Shown in pieces: positions 15,833-24,107 of a DNA stretch of 64,000 nt (position 1 is the first letter of the stretch; each line of letters starts with the position of its first letter). A program made the translations under genes and the position numbers. This DNA is from SIG565 sp045651765 (GTDB lineage: Bacteria; Bacillota; Clostridia; Oscillospirales; Acutalibacteraceae): contig JAZRSY010000002.1 in the NCBI GenBank assembly GCA_045651765.1, positions 1 through 64,000 on the forward strand. Reading direction: 5' to 3'. The notes under the pieces are model-generated. The model was not told where the DNA came from and ran no database searches. It was given only the letters and a program-made list of their open reading frames with translations.

Positions 15833-16882
15833 ATGAATAAAATATTATCTTTAATTATGGTTTTTGTTTTATTAACCTGTTTGGTGGGCTGCCAAAAAAT
15901 CGAGCCCGAGCAGGTGCCAACACCCACACCGCCCGTTAGTGAAAACACTGCACCGCCCGAACCTGACGATTTTACCGTTAAGTTAACCTTTTTGGGAGAT
16001 ATGCTTTTAGCCTGCCAAAAAGATGAAACCACAGCAGGCAGTTTTAACGATTACACTAACAAACATCCAAAATCATATTTTTTAGAAAAGGTTAAAAGTT
16101 ATTTTGAGTCGGACGATTTTACAGTGGCCAATTTAGAAAATGTTTTAACCGACCGCGACCTTACCCCAATAGAAAAAGATTACACACCTGCTTTTTGGTT
16201 TAAAGCCAAAACCGCTAATATAGAAATTCTTTCGGGCTCGGGTGTAGACGCTGTGTTGCTTAACAACAACCACACCGGCGACTACGGCAGCACCGGTTTT
16301 AACGACACCGTAACCGCCGTGCAAAACGCAGGGCTTCAATATGGCTCGGATAACAGTATTATTTATTACGAAAAACAAGGCTTTAAAATTGGCATTATTT
16401 GCACAGGCCTTTGGAGTAATTGGAATGTAACCCTTACTAACCGAAAACTGAACGAAATTAAAGAAACCACCGATTACCAAATAATCTTCTTCCACGGCGG
16501 CACCGAAAAAATCCACGCCCCCGAAGAACTCAAGGTAAACGCCGCTCACGCTTTTATAGATAACGGAGCCGATTTAGTTGTTGGCGGCCACCCACACGTG
16601 TTACAACCCCGTGAAATTTATAACGGTAAAGAAATTATTTATTCCTTGGGTAATTTCTGTTACGGCGGCCACCGTGCCCCCGAAAACCGCACCATTATAT
16701 ATCAAATGGAATTAACGGTTAATAAAGATGATAAAACCGTTACTGCCGAAAATTCCGACATTATTCCCTGTTATGTATACACCCAAAAATATAACAACTA
16801 CCAACCAGCCCCCATTGAAGACGAGGCAATAAAACAAAAGGTGCTCGATTTTATGGATGGCAAGGTTAACTCCCCCGTATAA
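15833..16882 (+). CDS. CapA-family (PGA_cap) surface lipoprotein
   Basis: A 349-aa lipoprotein with signal peptide and lipobox LVGC (cysteine ~21), a Pro/Thr-rich linker, and a calcineurin-like PGA_cap domain: LTFLGDMLL, VANLENVLT, LLNNNHTGDYG, FFHGG and GGHPHVLQP carry the metal-binding Asp/Asn/His pattern. The family is named after CapA of poly-gamma-glutamate capsule synthesis, but no other cap genes are here, so the substrate is open. The ATG at 15833 follows a GAGGT site; the longer frame begins inside the transporter gene. Confidence 0.88.
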   Translation: MNKILSLIMVFVLLTCLVGCQKIEPEQVPTPTPPVSENTAPPEPDDFTVKLTFLGDMLLACQKDETTAGSFNDYTNKHPKSYFLEKVKSYFESDDFTVANLENVLTDRDLTPIEKDYTPAFWFKAKTANIEILSGSGVDAVLLNNNHTGDYGSTGFNDTVTAVQNAGLQYGSDNSIIYYEKQGFKIGIICTGLWSNWNVTLTNRKLNEIKETTDYQIIFFHGGTEKIHAPEELKVNAAHAFIDNGADLVVGGHPHVLQPREIYNGKEIIYSLGNFCYGGHRAPENRTIIYQMELTVNKDDKTVTAENSDIIPCYVYTQKYNNYQPAPIEDEAIKQKVLDFMDGKVNSPV

Positions 16883-16885
16883 ACC

Positions 16886-16919
16886 AAAACCCGCTAAGGA
16901 ATATTCCTTAGCGGGTTTT
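16886..16919. terminator. Bidirectional terminator, perfect 17-bp inverted repeat
   Basis: Two perfect 17-base arms abut (16886-16902 and 16903-16919), beginning with AAAACCCGC and ending with GCGGGTTTT. It lies between the capA-like gene and the converging recG. Confidence 0.9.
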
Positions 16920-16920
16920 A

Positions 16921-18942
16921 TTAATTAGCCTGCATATTTTTAAACATATTAATTATTTGTTCGCGCAGGTTTTTGTTTTGTTGTGAACTCAAAAGCCTAT
17001 CGCTATTAATTAGATTTTCAGCTGCCTTTTGGGCCTTTTCTAAAACTTCGAAATCGGCAAATAAATCGGCTATTTTAAATTTTGGCAGACCATGTTGCCT
17101 GTTGCCTAAAAAGTCGCCGGGGCCCCTTAGTTTTAAATCCTCCTCGGCTATTTTAAAACCGTCTTGGGTGTTGGTAATTATGTTAAGGCGTTTGTTTTCT
17201 TTTGGGTCGCCGTTGCCTAAAATAAAAATGCAGCTACCCTTATATTTACCACGACCCACGCGTCCACGCAGCTGATGCAGTTGCGAAAGGCCAAAACATT
17301 CGGCATTCTCTATAACCATAATGGCGCTGTTTGGCACATCAATACCTACCTCTATAACGGTGGTAGAAATAAGCAACTCAATTTCACCGGATGAAAACTG
17401 TTGCATAACTTTTTCTTTGCTTGCAGCCGACATTTTACCGTGCAAAAGGCCAAGTTTATAATTTTTAAACATACCGCCCGATAATTCTTTGTAAAGATTT
17501 TCGGCCGACATTCGTTCGGTTTCGCCTTCTTCTACAAGCGGACAGACAATATAGCCTTGGCGGCCTAAGTCTAAATGTTTTTTAACATAGTTATATGCCC
17601 TTTCCCTTTTTAGAGCATCAATAGCAAAACTTTCAATCACCTGCCTGCCCTTAGGGTATTCGTTAATGGTGCTTATTTTAAGGTCGCCATAGGCAGCAAG
17701 TGCTAATGTTCGGGGTATTGGTGTGGCCGACATTACGAGGGTGTGGGGGCTTTTGCCAAGAGCTGACAGTTTAGCCCGTTGCTCAACTCCAAAGCGGTGC
17801 TGTTCATCGGTAATAACAAGGCCGATGTTATTGTCTGCTAAATCAGAATAAATTACGGCGTGGGTGCCCACTATAACATTAATATTACCTTTTAAAACTT
17901 CGGCCTTAATGTTTTCTTTTTGGCGTTTTGTTGTAGAACCTGTTAATAAACAACATTTAATGTTGGTATTTTTAAAAAAGTCAGACAATGTTTTAAAGTG
18001 TTGTTCAGCTAAAATTTGGGTGGGTGCCATTAAAACCGATGCAAATCCATTTTTGGCGGTGTTATAACAAAGGGCTGCAGCCACCAAGGTTTTGCCGCTG
18101 CCAACATCGCCCTGTAAAAGCCTGTTCATAGGCGCATCAAGCCCCATATCATAAACGGCCTCGGCCACCGAACGCTTTTGTGAGTCGGTAGGGGTAAAGG
18201 GTAAGGAGTTATAAAACTCGGCAGTGTAATCGGCCGTTATTTTATTGGCAGAATTATTTTTATGTATATTGCCAAAATACCTAATGCCGCATTGCATTAA
18301 AAACAATTCTTCAAACACAAGGCGGTTTTTAGCAATATTTAAGGCCTGCCTGGAGGCCGGAAAATGAATGTTCCTAACGGCATATTCAAGGCTGCAAAGG
18401 TTATATTCTTTTAATATGTTCTGGGGTAATGTTTCGGTAAAATCGGCCTTTGTTAAGGCGTTATTAATAATATCCGAAAGGGTTTTAGATGTAATGCCGC
18501 TTTTTAAGTGGTAAATTGGAATAATTTTGTTAAAATTGGTTTCGTAAATTTCGGGGGATGATAATTCTTTTGCAAAAACACCGCCTGATAACTTACCGTA
18601 AAACAAATATTCACTGCCCTGCCTTAAGGCTTTAGCCTTATATTTAGTGTTAAACAGGGTTACATTTATAATATCCCATCCGCTTTTTATACTGAATTTA
18701 TAAAGCATCATATTTTTTCTGACATAATGCTCGGTAACGGGGGTAATAATTTGAGCCTTAATGCAAACATTAGCGCCCGGAACAACCTCGTTTTCGGGGG
18801 TAATAATGCTTAAATCTTTATATTGTCGGGGGTAAAACGACAAAAGGGCATCGACAGAGTCGATGCCGAGTTTTTTCAAAAGCTCGGCACGCCTTTCGCC
18901 AACACCCTTTAAATATCTAATATCCGTAATGTTTGATAACAT
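16921..18942 (-). CDS. recG: ATP-dependent DNA helicase RecG
   Basis: A 673-aa SF2 helicase of normal RecG length that regresses stalled replication forks. It has an N-terminal wedge/OB domain (residues ~1-230), Walker A GDVGSGKTLVA (~285), DEQH Walker B, SATPIPRTLA motif III, and the C-terminal helicase motifs TTVIEVGIDVP and QLRGRVGRG. It is the last gene of the ymdB-SBP-yloU-fakA-recG operon and starts 12 bases after fakA. The yloU-yloV-...-recG order matches B. subtilis. Confidence 0.97.
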   Translation of the reverse strand: MLSNITDIRYLKGVGERRAELLKKLGIDSVDALLSFYPRQYKDLSIITPENEVVPGANVCIKAQIITPVTEHYVRKNMMLYKFSIKSGWDIINVTLFNTKYKAKALRQGSEYLFYGKLSGGVFAKELSSPEIYETNFNKIIPIYHLKSGITSKTLSDIINNALTKADFTETLPQNILKEYNLCSLEYAVRNIHFPASRQALNIAKNRLVFEELFLMQCGIRYFGNIHKNNSANKITADYTAEFYNSLPFTPTDSQKRSVAEAVYDMGLDAPMNRLLQGDVGSGKTLVAAALCYNTAKNGFASVLMAPTQILAEQHFKTLSDFFKNTNIKCCLLTGSTTKRQKENIKAEVLKGNINVIVGTHAVIYSDLADNNIGLVITDEQHRFGVEQRAKLSALGKSPHTLVMSATPIPRTLALAAYGDLKISTINEYPKGRQVIESFAIDALKRERAYNYVKKHLDLGRQGYIVCPLVEEGETERMSAENLYKELSGGMFKNYKLGLLHGKMSAASKEKVMQQFSSGEIELLISTTVIEVGIDVPNSAIMVIENAECFGLSQLHQLRGRVGRGKYKGSCIFILGNGDPKENKRLNIITNTQDGFKIAEEDLKLRGPGDFLGNRQHGLPKFKIADLFADFEVLEKAQKAAENLINSDRLLSSQQNKNLREQIINMFKNMQAN

Positions 18943-18954
18943 TATTTTTTACCC

Positions 18955-20619
18955 TTATTCTACAGAAATTATAAAATAATATATAGGCTGACCGCCGTTA
19001 ATAAGTGTAATTTCTACCTTGTCGCCAAATTTTTCATTAATTAGCGATTCAATTTCTTCGGCCTTTTCATCGCTTACATCTTCGCCATAAATAAGTGTTA
19101 AGAAGGAACTATCCTTTTTAAGCATTTGTTTAGTAAGCTTAAGCATGGTTTTTTCAAGGTCGGTATCAGTAAACGAAACCTTACCGTTATCAAGCGCTAA
19201 AAGTTCACCCTTTTTAATGTTGTGGCCATCGAAATCGGAGTTTCTGGCAGCAAAGGTAACCTGACCTGTAGAAATGCTTTCAAAGGCCTTTGACATATTA
19301 ATAGCATTTTCGTCATCGCTGAGTTCGGGCACATAGTTAAGCATGGCAGTAATGCCCTGTGGCACAGTTCTTGTGTGAAGCACTATAACCTTGCGAGTGC
19401 TTAAACTAATGGCCTGCTCGGCAGCCATAATAATATTTTTATTATTAGGCAATACAAACACTGTTTCGGCCGGGGTGGACTCCACAGCCTTCAAAATATC
19501 GTCTGTGCTGGGGTTCATTGTCTGACCGCCCGATACAACAGTATCTACGCCTAAATCCTTAAACAGTTGCTCTAACCCTGCGCCTGCACTAACCGACACA
19601 AATCCAACGGGTTTTGTTGGAGCAACTGGTTTAAAGGTTTCGGTTCTTTCAATGTTTTTAGCCGGTTTTTTGGTTTGGGCATCGTGTTTGGCGCGTTCGT
19701 GCTGATCGCGCATATTTTCTATTTTAAGTTTAACCATTTGGCCGTAGTTTACAGCTTCTTCCAAGGCTTTGCCCGGGTGGTCGGTATGAACGTGAACCTT
19801 AATAATTTCTTCATCATCAACCACAACAACGCAATCGCCAATTGTTTCTAAAAATGCCCTGAGTTTAGCCGGGTCGTTTTCGTTTTCACGGTTAACTATA
19901 AACTCGGTGCAATAAGTAAAGGTAATTTCGGTTTCAAACTCGCCTGCTGCGTTGCGGCCTTCTTGTTCTTCTTCTTTTTCTTCGGCCACTGCATTGTTAG
20001 CCTTAATAATAACGCCATCTTTAAATACCGAATGCATACCCTCTAAAATAACAACAAAACCGCGGCCGCCGGCATCTACAACGCCGGCCTTTTTAAGAAC
20101 GGGCAAAAGCTCGGGGGTATTTGCAAGGGCAACCTTAGCGCCCTCTAAAGCGGCTTCAAAAACACCAAGGGTATCTTTGCCTTCGTTAAAGGCAGACTCG
20201 GCATATTCTGCTGCTATTCTGGCAACTGTTAATATAGTGCCTTCGGTGGGTTTCATAACAGCCTTATAAGCGGCCTCTACGCCCAAATTAAAGGCAAGCT
20301 TTAGGTTTTCGGGGGTAACTTCGTCGGCACCCTTTAAGCCATTTGCAATGCCCCTGAATAAAAGCGAGGTTATAACGCCCGAGTTTCCTCTGGCGCCACG
20401 AAGCAGAGCAGATGCAGTAATTGATGCAACCTTGCCTGCAGGCTCGTCATTTACCCTTTCAAGTTCCCTTGCTGCGTTAGCAATGCTAAGCGACATATTG
20501 GTACCTGTGTCGCCATCGGGCACGGGGAATACATTCAAATCGTCTACCTGTTTTTTATTATTTGCTATATTATTTGCAGCCGAAATAACCGCATCACGCA
20601 AAACATTACCGTTGAACAA
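18955..20619 (-). CDS. fakA: DAK2-domain fatty acid kinase subunit FakA (YloV)
   Basis: A 554-aa protein with an N-terminal DhaL/DAK2 nucleotide-binding domain (NVFPVPDGDTGTNMS, residues ~28-42) and a C-terminal DegV-like region, the FakA/YloV layout. With a FakB partner it phosphorylates exogenous fatty acids for phospholipid synthesis; no fakB is present here. No ATG is available: the in-frame TTG at 20628 touches the AAAGGAG site, while the TTG at 20619 is nine bases from it and gives the family-like start MFNGNVLRDAV, so that codon is chosen. Confidence 0.92.
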   Translation of the reverse strand: MFNGNVLRDAVISAANNIANNKKQVDDLNVFPVPDGDTGTNMSLSIANAARELERVNDEPAGKVASITASALLRGARGNSGVITSLLFRGIANGLKGADEVTPENLKLAFNLGVEAAYKAVMKPTEGTILTVARIAAEYAESAFNEGKDTLGVFEAALEGAKVALANTPELLPVLKKAGVVDAGGRGFVVILEGMHSVFKDGVIIKANNAVAEEKEEEQEGRNAAGEFETEITFTYCTEFIVNRENENDPAKLRAFLETIGDCVVVVDDEEIIKVHVHTDHPGKALEEAVNYGQMVKLKIENMRDQHERAKHDAQTKKPAKNIERTETFKPVAPTKPVGFVSVSAGAGLEQLFKDLGVDTVVSGGQTMNPSTDDILKAVESTPAETVFVLPNNKNIIMAAEQAISLSTRKVIVLHTRTVPQGITAMLNYVPELSDDENAINMSKAFESISTGQVTFAARNSDFDGHNIKKGELLALDNGKVSFTDTDLEKTMLKLTKQMLKKDSSFLTLIYGEDVSDEKAEEIESLINEKFGDKVEITLINGGQPIYYFIISVE

Positions 20620-20649
20620 ACAAAACAACTCCTTTAAAATTAAGAAAAA

Positions 20650-21000
20650 TTACTCTTTTATTCCATCTACCTTAACGGTTATTTTATCTACAGTTATTCC
20701 TGTGGATTCATTTATAACAAACTTAACTTTATTAACTATGCTTTTGGCTATGGCATTTATATTCATACCATAGATTACTATTATATGAAGCTCTACCGAA
20801 ATGGAGTCGGAATCGCCCTTTACAAGAATACCCTTGTCGGCATATTCTTTTTTAGAAAGCATATTAAAAAGCTTTTGCCTTTTGCCGCTTGGTGCCATTC
20901 CAACAACACCGTAGCAAGAGGATACTGCCGAACCTATAAGCTTAGAAAGATATTCGTAAGAAATTTCAATTTTACCAAGTCTTGTTTCGTATGCTATCAT
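20650..21000 (-). CDS. Asp23/Gls24-family envelope stress protein (YloU)
   Basis: A 116-aa Asp23 family protein (ISYEYLSKLIGSAVSSCYGVVGMAP at the N terminus, then an alternating beta-strand region). Family members are small, cytoplasmic and often membrane-associated stress proteins. Placement immediately before fakA matches yloU-yloV in other Firmicutes. The ATG is preceded by a GGAGG site. Confidence 0.92.
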   Translation of the reverse strand: MIAYETRLGKIEISYEYLSKLIGSAVSSCYGVVGMAPSGKRQKLFNMLSKKEYADKGILVKGDSDSISVELHIIVIYGMNINAIAKSIVNKVKFVINESTGITVDKITVKVDGIKE

Positions 21001-21018
21001 AAAAAATCCTCCATAAAA

Positions 21019-22602
21019 TTATTTGAGTTTTATATTTTCTATATTAAAAAATATATCGTCGGCGCAGGCCGAATTATTAACCTCTATTTTATTGCTGCAA
21101 AAGAGTACTCCCGTGCGGTAGCATATAGGGATTACCGGCATTTCGGAAATTGCTGCTGCGGCAATTTCGGGTATATTGCCCGTACCATCAAAATACTGCG
21201 AAATAACACTTTCGAGCGCAGCACTTTCAGGGGTTGGCTCGGGTTGTGCCGTTTCATCTTTTTTAGATTGTTCGGTTTTAGTGGATTTAATGCCGTAGGC
21301 AACGCTGCCGCCTGCTGTAACAACCGGCGAAATATCCATATTATTAGTAATATTTACTTCGCCAATGTACATATCAAAACTTTTATCGTTAAGAATTTCA
21401 ATATACCTTTGGTAAGGCACGGCATCAACTTCAACCTTAATTCCTGCGGCCTTTAACTGTTCGCAAATTAAGTTTGCGGCGTTTACCCTAAAGGCGTTTT
21501 CTTCATTTACAAGCAAATTAAATGTTATAGGATTACCATGGTAATTTACAAAATAACCATTTTCATCCTTTCTATTATAACCAATCTCGGCCAAATTCTC
21601 AATAGCTATTTTTAAATTACTTAAATTTTCTATGGTTTGGGAGCCTTTAGATACTTCCCAAGCCGGATTATATATGCCGGTTGCCACTAAGGCATTATTA
21701 TAATAGCCCTGTTCGCAAATTTGTGTTCTACCTATAGCCGCCGAAATAGCGTGCCGCATATATGGGTTAGAAAAATTATTAGAATTTAAATTAAGCCCTA
21801 AATAAACTAAATTATTAAGGTTAATATTAACCCTTTGGCCGCTCATTCTAATAATATTACAGTCTGATAAATCGGTGTAATAATAATCAATAGCACCAAT
21901 TTCTACCGAATGGGTAAGTGATTCACTGTCGGGTGCATTTATAAGATTAAGTGTGCCAATATTTATATTGCCGCCATGCCAGCCGGTGTTATAATTAAGT
22001 GCCGTTTGCTCTGCATTTAATATATATCTGCCGCTGCCAACGGGCGGTAAAAACACATTATCTTCATTTTTTAATTGGTCGCTCCCCGTTTTAATTACAG
22101 GGAATGTCAGCAAGTTTATGCCCAAACGGTCGGAATTGTTTAATTTGAACAACACCGTTAAACTATCGCGTGTTTCGGCCGATTCCACCATTGCTAATTT
22201 GGCTGCATATACGCCGCCCGAGGCTTTTGCAAGGTTAAAAGAATAAACAACATCATCGGCCAAAACGGGCGAGCCATCGCTAAAACTTACATTTTTTAAA
22301 CTAACCGTAAGAATATTGCCATTAAGGCTGTAACCCGAAGCCAAAACATTAACGGTATTAAAAGAGGAATCAACCTTTATAAGCGGTTCGTAAATAAGGG
22401 TGGATAAATTTCTGTTTAAAACAGTTTTGCAGGTGTATGGGTTAAAGGAATCGGCTGCATTATAGGCTATGTTTATTTTAGCATTATTAACCCCTTGGGT
22501 TTGGTTGCCGCCCTGTGTGCCGGCACCCGAATCGCCCTTGCAAGCCGCTAAATTAAAGCACAAAAAAACTGCTAATAATAAAGCAATAACCCTTTTTTGC
22601 AT
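21019..22602 (-). CDS. Peptide/nickel-type ABC substrate-binding lipoprotein (SBP family 5)
   Basis: A 527-aa extracytoplasmic binding protein with a lipoprotein signal (lipobox LAAC, cysteine ~21). The family-5 fold shows in SFNPYTCKTVLNRNLSTLIYEPLI, LKNVSFSDGSPVLADDVVYSF, MRHAISAAIGR and NLICEQLKAAGIKV. No permease or ATPase genes are nearby, so it works with components encoded elsewhere. An odd Lys/Glu/Pro-rich insert (KSTKTEQSKKDE then QPEPTPES, residues ~430-455) interrupts the C-terminal lobe. It sits 18 bases before yloU in a housekeeping operon where such a gene is not usual. Confidence 0.9.
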   Translation of the reverse strand: MQKRVIALLLAVFLCFNLAACKGDSGAGTQGGNQTQGVNNAKINIAYNAADSFNPYTCKTVLNRNLSTLIYEPLIKVDSSFNTVNVLASGYSLNGNILTVSLKNVSFSDGSPVLADDVVYSFNLAKASGGVYAAKLAMVESAETRDSLTVLFKLNNSDRLGINLLTFPVIKTGSDQLKNEDNVFLPPVGSGRYILNAEQTALNYNTGWHGGNINIGTLNLINAPDSESLTHSVEIGAIDYYYTDLSDCNIIRMSGQRVNINLNNLVYLGLNLNSNNFSNPYMRHAISAAIGRTQICEQGYYNNALVATGIYNPAWEVSKGSQTIENLSNLKIAIENLAEIGYNRKDENGYFVNYHGNPITFNLLVNEENAFRVNAANLICEQLKAAGIKVEVDAVPYQRYIEILNDKSFDMYIGEVNITNNMDISPVVTAGGSVAYGIKSTKTEQSKKDETAQPEPTPESAALESVISQYFDGTGNIPEIAAAAISEMPVIPICYRTGVLFCSNKIEVNNSACADDIFFNIENIKLK

Positions 22603-22614
22603 ACCTTTCCCCCC

Positions 22615-23394
22615 TTAAATATAAATTCTTTCTACCTTTGTTACCATGCCTGTGCCATCATCTACACAGAATAAGCAGGCATTTAGCATACAACTGCCAC
22701 CCGCTAATTTAAATTTGTCGGTTTTATTATCCCTTAATCTTGAAATTATAATTTCACTCTCAACCCCTAAAATAGAGTCTTTAGGGCCTGTCATTCCAAT
22801 ATCGGTAATATAACCCGTTCCGTTTTTTAAAATTTGTTCATCGGCCGTTTGCACATGTGTATGGGTGCCATACACAACCGAAACCTTGCCATCTAAATAC
22901 AAACCCATGGCACGCTTTTCACTTGTGGCCTCGGCGTGAAAATCCACTATTATTATTTTGGCGCCATCGGCCTTGGCCTTTTCTATTAATTCATCGGCCA
23001 CCAAAAACGGATTTTCGGCATTGTTTCTTTCTAAATAAATTTTGCCCAACAAATTAATAACGGCAACACTTTGTCTGCCCATATCAAACAAGCAATATCC
23101 CGAGCCTGTATTACAACTTATATTGTGCGGCCTTAACACAAATTCGTTATTATCAAACAAATCCTCTGCATCGTTTTGTCGCAAAGAATGGTTGCCGCCT
23201 GTTATAACATCGGCCCCATAACAAAACAACTTTTCGGCGCTGAATTTGGTTATTCCGTTGCCATCGGCCGAGTTTTCGCCGTTAATAACCGTGAAATCAA
23301 CCCGGTAATTTTTCTTTATTTCGGGCAGCATGTTTCTAACGGCTTCGCAGCCAATATCGCCGCAAACATCGCCAACACATAAAATGTTCAACAC
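22615..23394 (-). CDS. YmdB-family metallophosphoesterase (TIGR00282)
   Basis: A 259-aa calcineurin-like phosphodiesterase. Motifs: CVGDVCGDIG, INGENSADGNGIT, VITGGNHSLRQ, IIIVDFHAEATSEKRA and YGTHTHVQTAD, which carry the dimetal ligands. B. subtilis YmdB is a 2',3'-cyclic phosphodiesterase influencing RNA turnover and biofilm choice. The start is non-ATG: GTG at 23394 or TTG at 23391 follow GGGGTGG and give (V)LNILCVGDV; the longer GTG at 23406 overlaps that site. It is the first gene of the five-gene minus-strand operon. Confidence 0.9.
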   Translation of the reverse strand: MLNILCVGDVCGDIGCEAVRNMLPEIKKNYRVDFTVINGENSADGNGITKFSAEKLFCYGADVITGGNHSLRQNDAEDLFDNNEFVLRPHNISCNTGSGYCLFDMGRQSVAVINLLGKIYLERNNAENPFLVADELIEKAKADGAKIIIVDFHAEATSEKRAMGLYLDGKVSVVYGTHTHVQTADEQILKNGTGYITDIGMTGPKDSILGVESEIIISRLRDNKTDKFKLAGGSCMLNACLFCVDDGTGMVTKVERIYI

Positions 23395-23468
23395 ATACCA
23401 CCCCACATTAACATTTGTTTATAAGAATATTATACACTAAAAAGTAAAATTTTCAATATAAAAATAAG

Positions 23469-23497
23469 TTGACAAATATTTAATAATCTATTATAAT
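23469..23497 (+). promoter_or_regulatory. Consensus promoter of tRNA-Pro
   Basis: Perfect -35 TTGACA (23469-23474), 17-base spacer and perfect -10 TATAAT (23492-23497), 43 bases before the mature tRNA. Confidence 0.85.
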
Positions 23498-23540
23498 TGA
23501 TAACTGTGGCCGGTAACGCCACAATTTAATCTATTGCTTT

Positions 23541-23616
23541 CGAGGTGTCGCCCAGTTGGTAGGGCGCTAGTTTTGGGAACTAGATGCCGCAGGTTCGAGT
23601 CCTGTCACCTCGACCA
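23541..23616 (+). tRNA. tRNA-Pro (anticodon UGG), CCA encoded
   Basis: Cloverleaf by eye: acceptor CGAGGTG (23541-23547) pairs with CACCTCG (23606-23612). The anticodon stem CTAGT/ACTAG encloses the 7-base loop TTTGGGA with anticodon TGG. The T arm GCAGG-TTCGAGT-CCTGT is intact, and discriminator A plus CCA (23613-23616) is encoded. Its own consensus promoter and a downstream hairpin make it a single-gene unit. Confidence 0.97.
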
Positions 23617-23623
23617 AAATCGG

Positions 23624-23655
23624 AAATCCGCTGATGAAAATCGGCGGATTTTCAA
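23624..23655 (+). terminator. Hairpin downstream of tRNA-Pro
   Basis: AAATCCGC (23624-23631) pairs with GCGGATTT (23644-23651), followed by a T-rich stretch. Probable tRNA terminator. The CGGAAATC element recurs at 23621, inverted at 23704 and again near 23787. Confidence 0.6.
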
Positions 23656-23664
23656 TTTTGTACT

Positions 23665-23763
23665 ATTCATTCTTCATTATTAGGTATTCATCATTCATTA
23701 AAACGGATTTCCGTAATGAATATTGAATGATGAAATCGCTTCGCTGATGAATAATGAATAATT
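23665..23763. repeat. MITE-like imperfect inverted repeat
   Basis: The left arm (23665-23701, ATTCATTCTTCATTATTAGG...) and right arm (23715-23763, AATGAATATTGAATGATGA... ending TGAATAATGAATAAT) are imperfect inverted copies of ATTCAT/ATGAAT units, with a nested GAAATCGCTTCGC hairpin. No coding capacity. Structure and base composition resemble dispersed palindromic repeats of gut Clostridia; copy number cannot be judged from one window. Confidence 0.5.
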
Positions 23764-23987
23764 TGAAAATCAGACCGAATAAAAAACGGAAATCTGACCG
23801 ATTGGTCAATTTACATTGATGCAAATAACTAACTTTGAAGTAATTAACTATGGAGTTAATTAAATGCCTTTTATGATTTTCAAAACAACAAAATAAATAA
23901 TAATCAAGGGTTATGTACTATTTTTGACTGCGAAAAACCCAGTATTTATGCGGGTTTACGCTTGATTACTATAACGCTACTCCGACC
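23764..23987. other. Non-coding spacer with possible recombination scar
   Basis: No reading frame of note. It contains a short inverted motif around 23838-23868 (AATTAACT...AGTTAATT), the 15-mer AAACCCAGTATTTAT (23935-23949) also present at 677-691, and near 23976-23990 the sequence CTACTCCGACCAAA, which partly copies the 3' end of the tRNA-Pro gene (CCTCGACCAAA). These look like traces of former integration rather than of a gene. Confidence 0.35.
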
Positions 23988-24030
23988 AAATAAAAGGAAT
24001 CAACCTTTAGGTTGGTTCCTTTTATTTTTG
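23988..24030 (+). terminator. Hairpin terminator in the tRNA-Pro downstream region
   Basis: AAAAGGAATCAACC pairs with GGTTGGTTCCTTTT (one mismatch) across a short loop, then a T run. No complete gene precedes it, so it probably belongs to a lost gene or element. Confidence 0.65.
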
Positions 24031-24070
24031 TTTTTGTAGGACTCAAACCTGAGAAGGTCTCGGCGTTAAT

Positions 24071-24106
24071 AAAAACCGCCGAAGCGTAAAACTTCAGCGG
24101 TTTTTT
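24071..24106. terminator. Terminator of the ICMT-CPBP operon
   Basis: An imperfect stem (AAAACCGC and GAAG pairing with CTTC and GCGGTTTT, with one unpaired base on each side) lies just past the stop of the minus-strand methyltransferase gene, with A/T runs on both sides. Confidence 0.7.
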
Positions 24107-24107
24107 A

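Noticed and set aside
20785..21456. 223-aa open frame on the plus strand
   Set aside because: Fully antisense to yloU and the SBP lipoprotein gene, with no RBS or recognisable domain; those minus-strand genes are clear family members.
23665..23763. CRISPR array
   Set aside because: Units are irregular and mostly inverted, without constant repeats and unique spacers of equal length; no cas genes are in the window.
677..23949. One large mobile element bounded by the two 15-mers
   Set aside because: The interval holds core genes (gltX, glnS, recG, nrdR, yloU-fakA) and no integrase, so it is not a plausible single element.
24030..24062. Second tRNA gene suggested by a GGACTCAAACCTGAG-like string
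   Set aside because: It resembles a T-arm fragment only; no cloverleaf could be folded around it.
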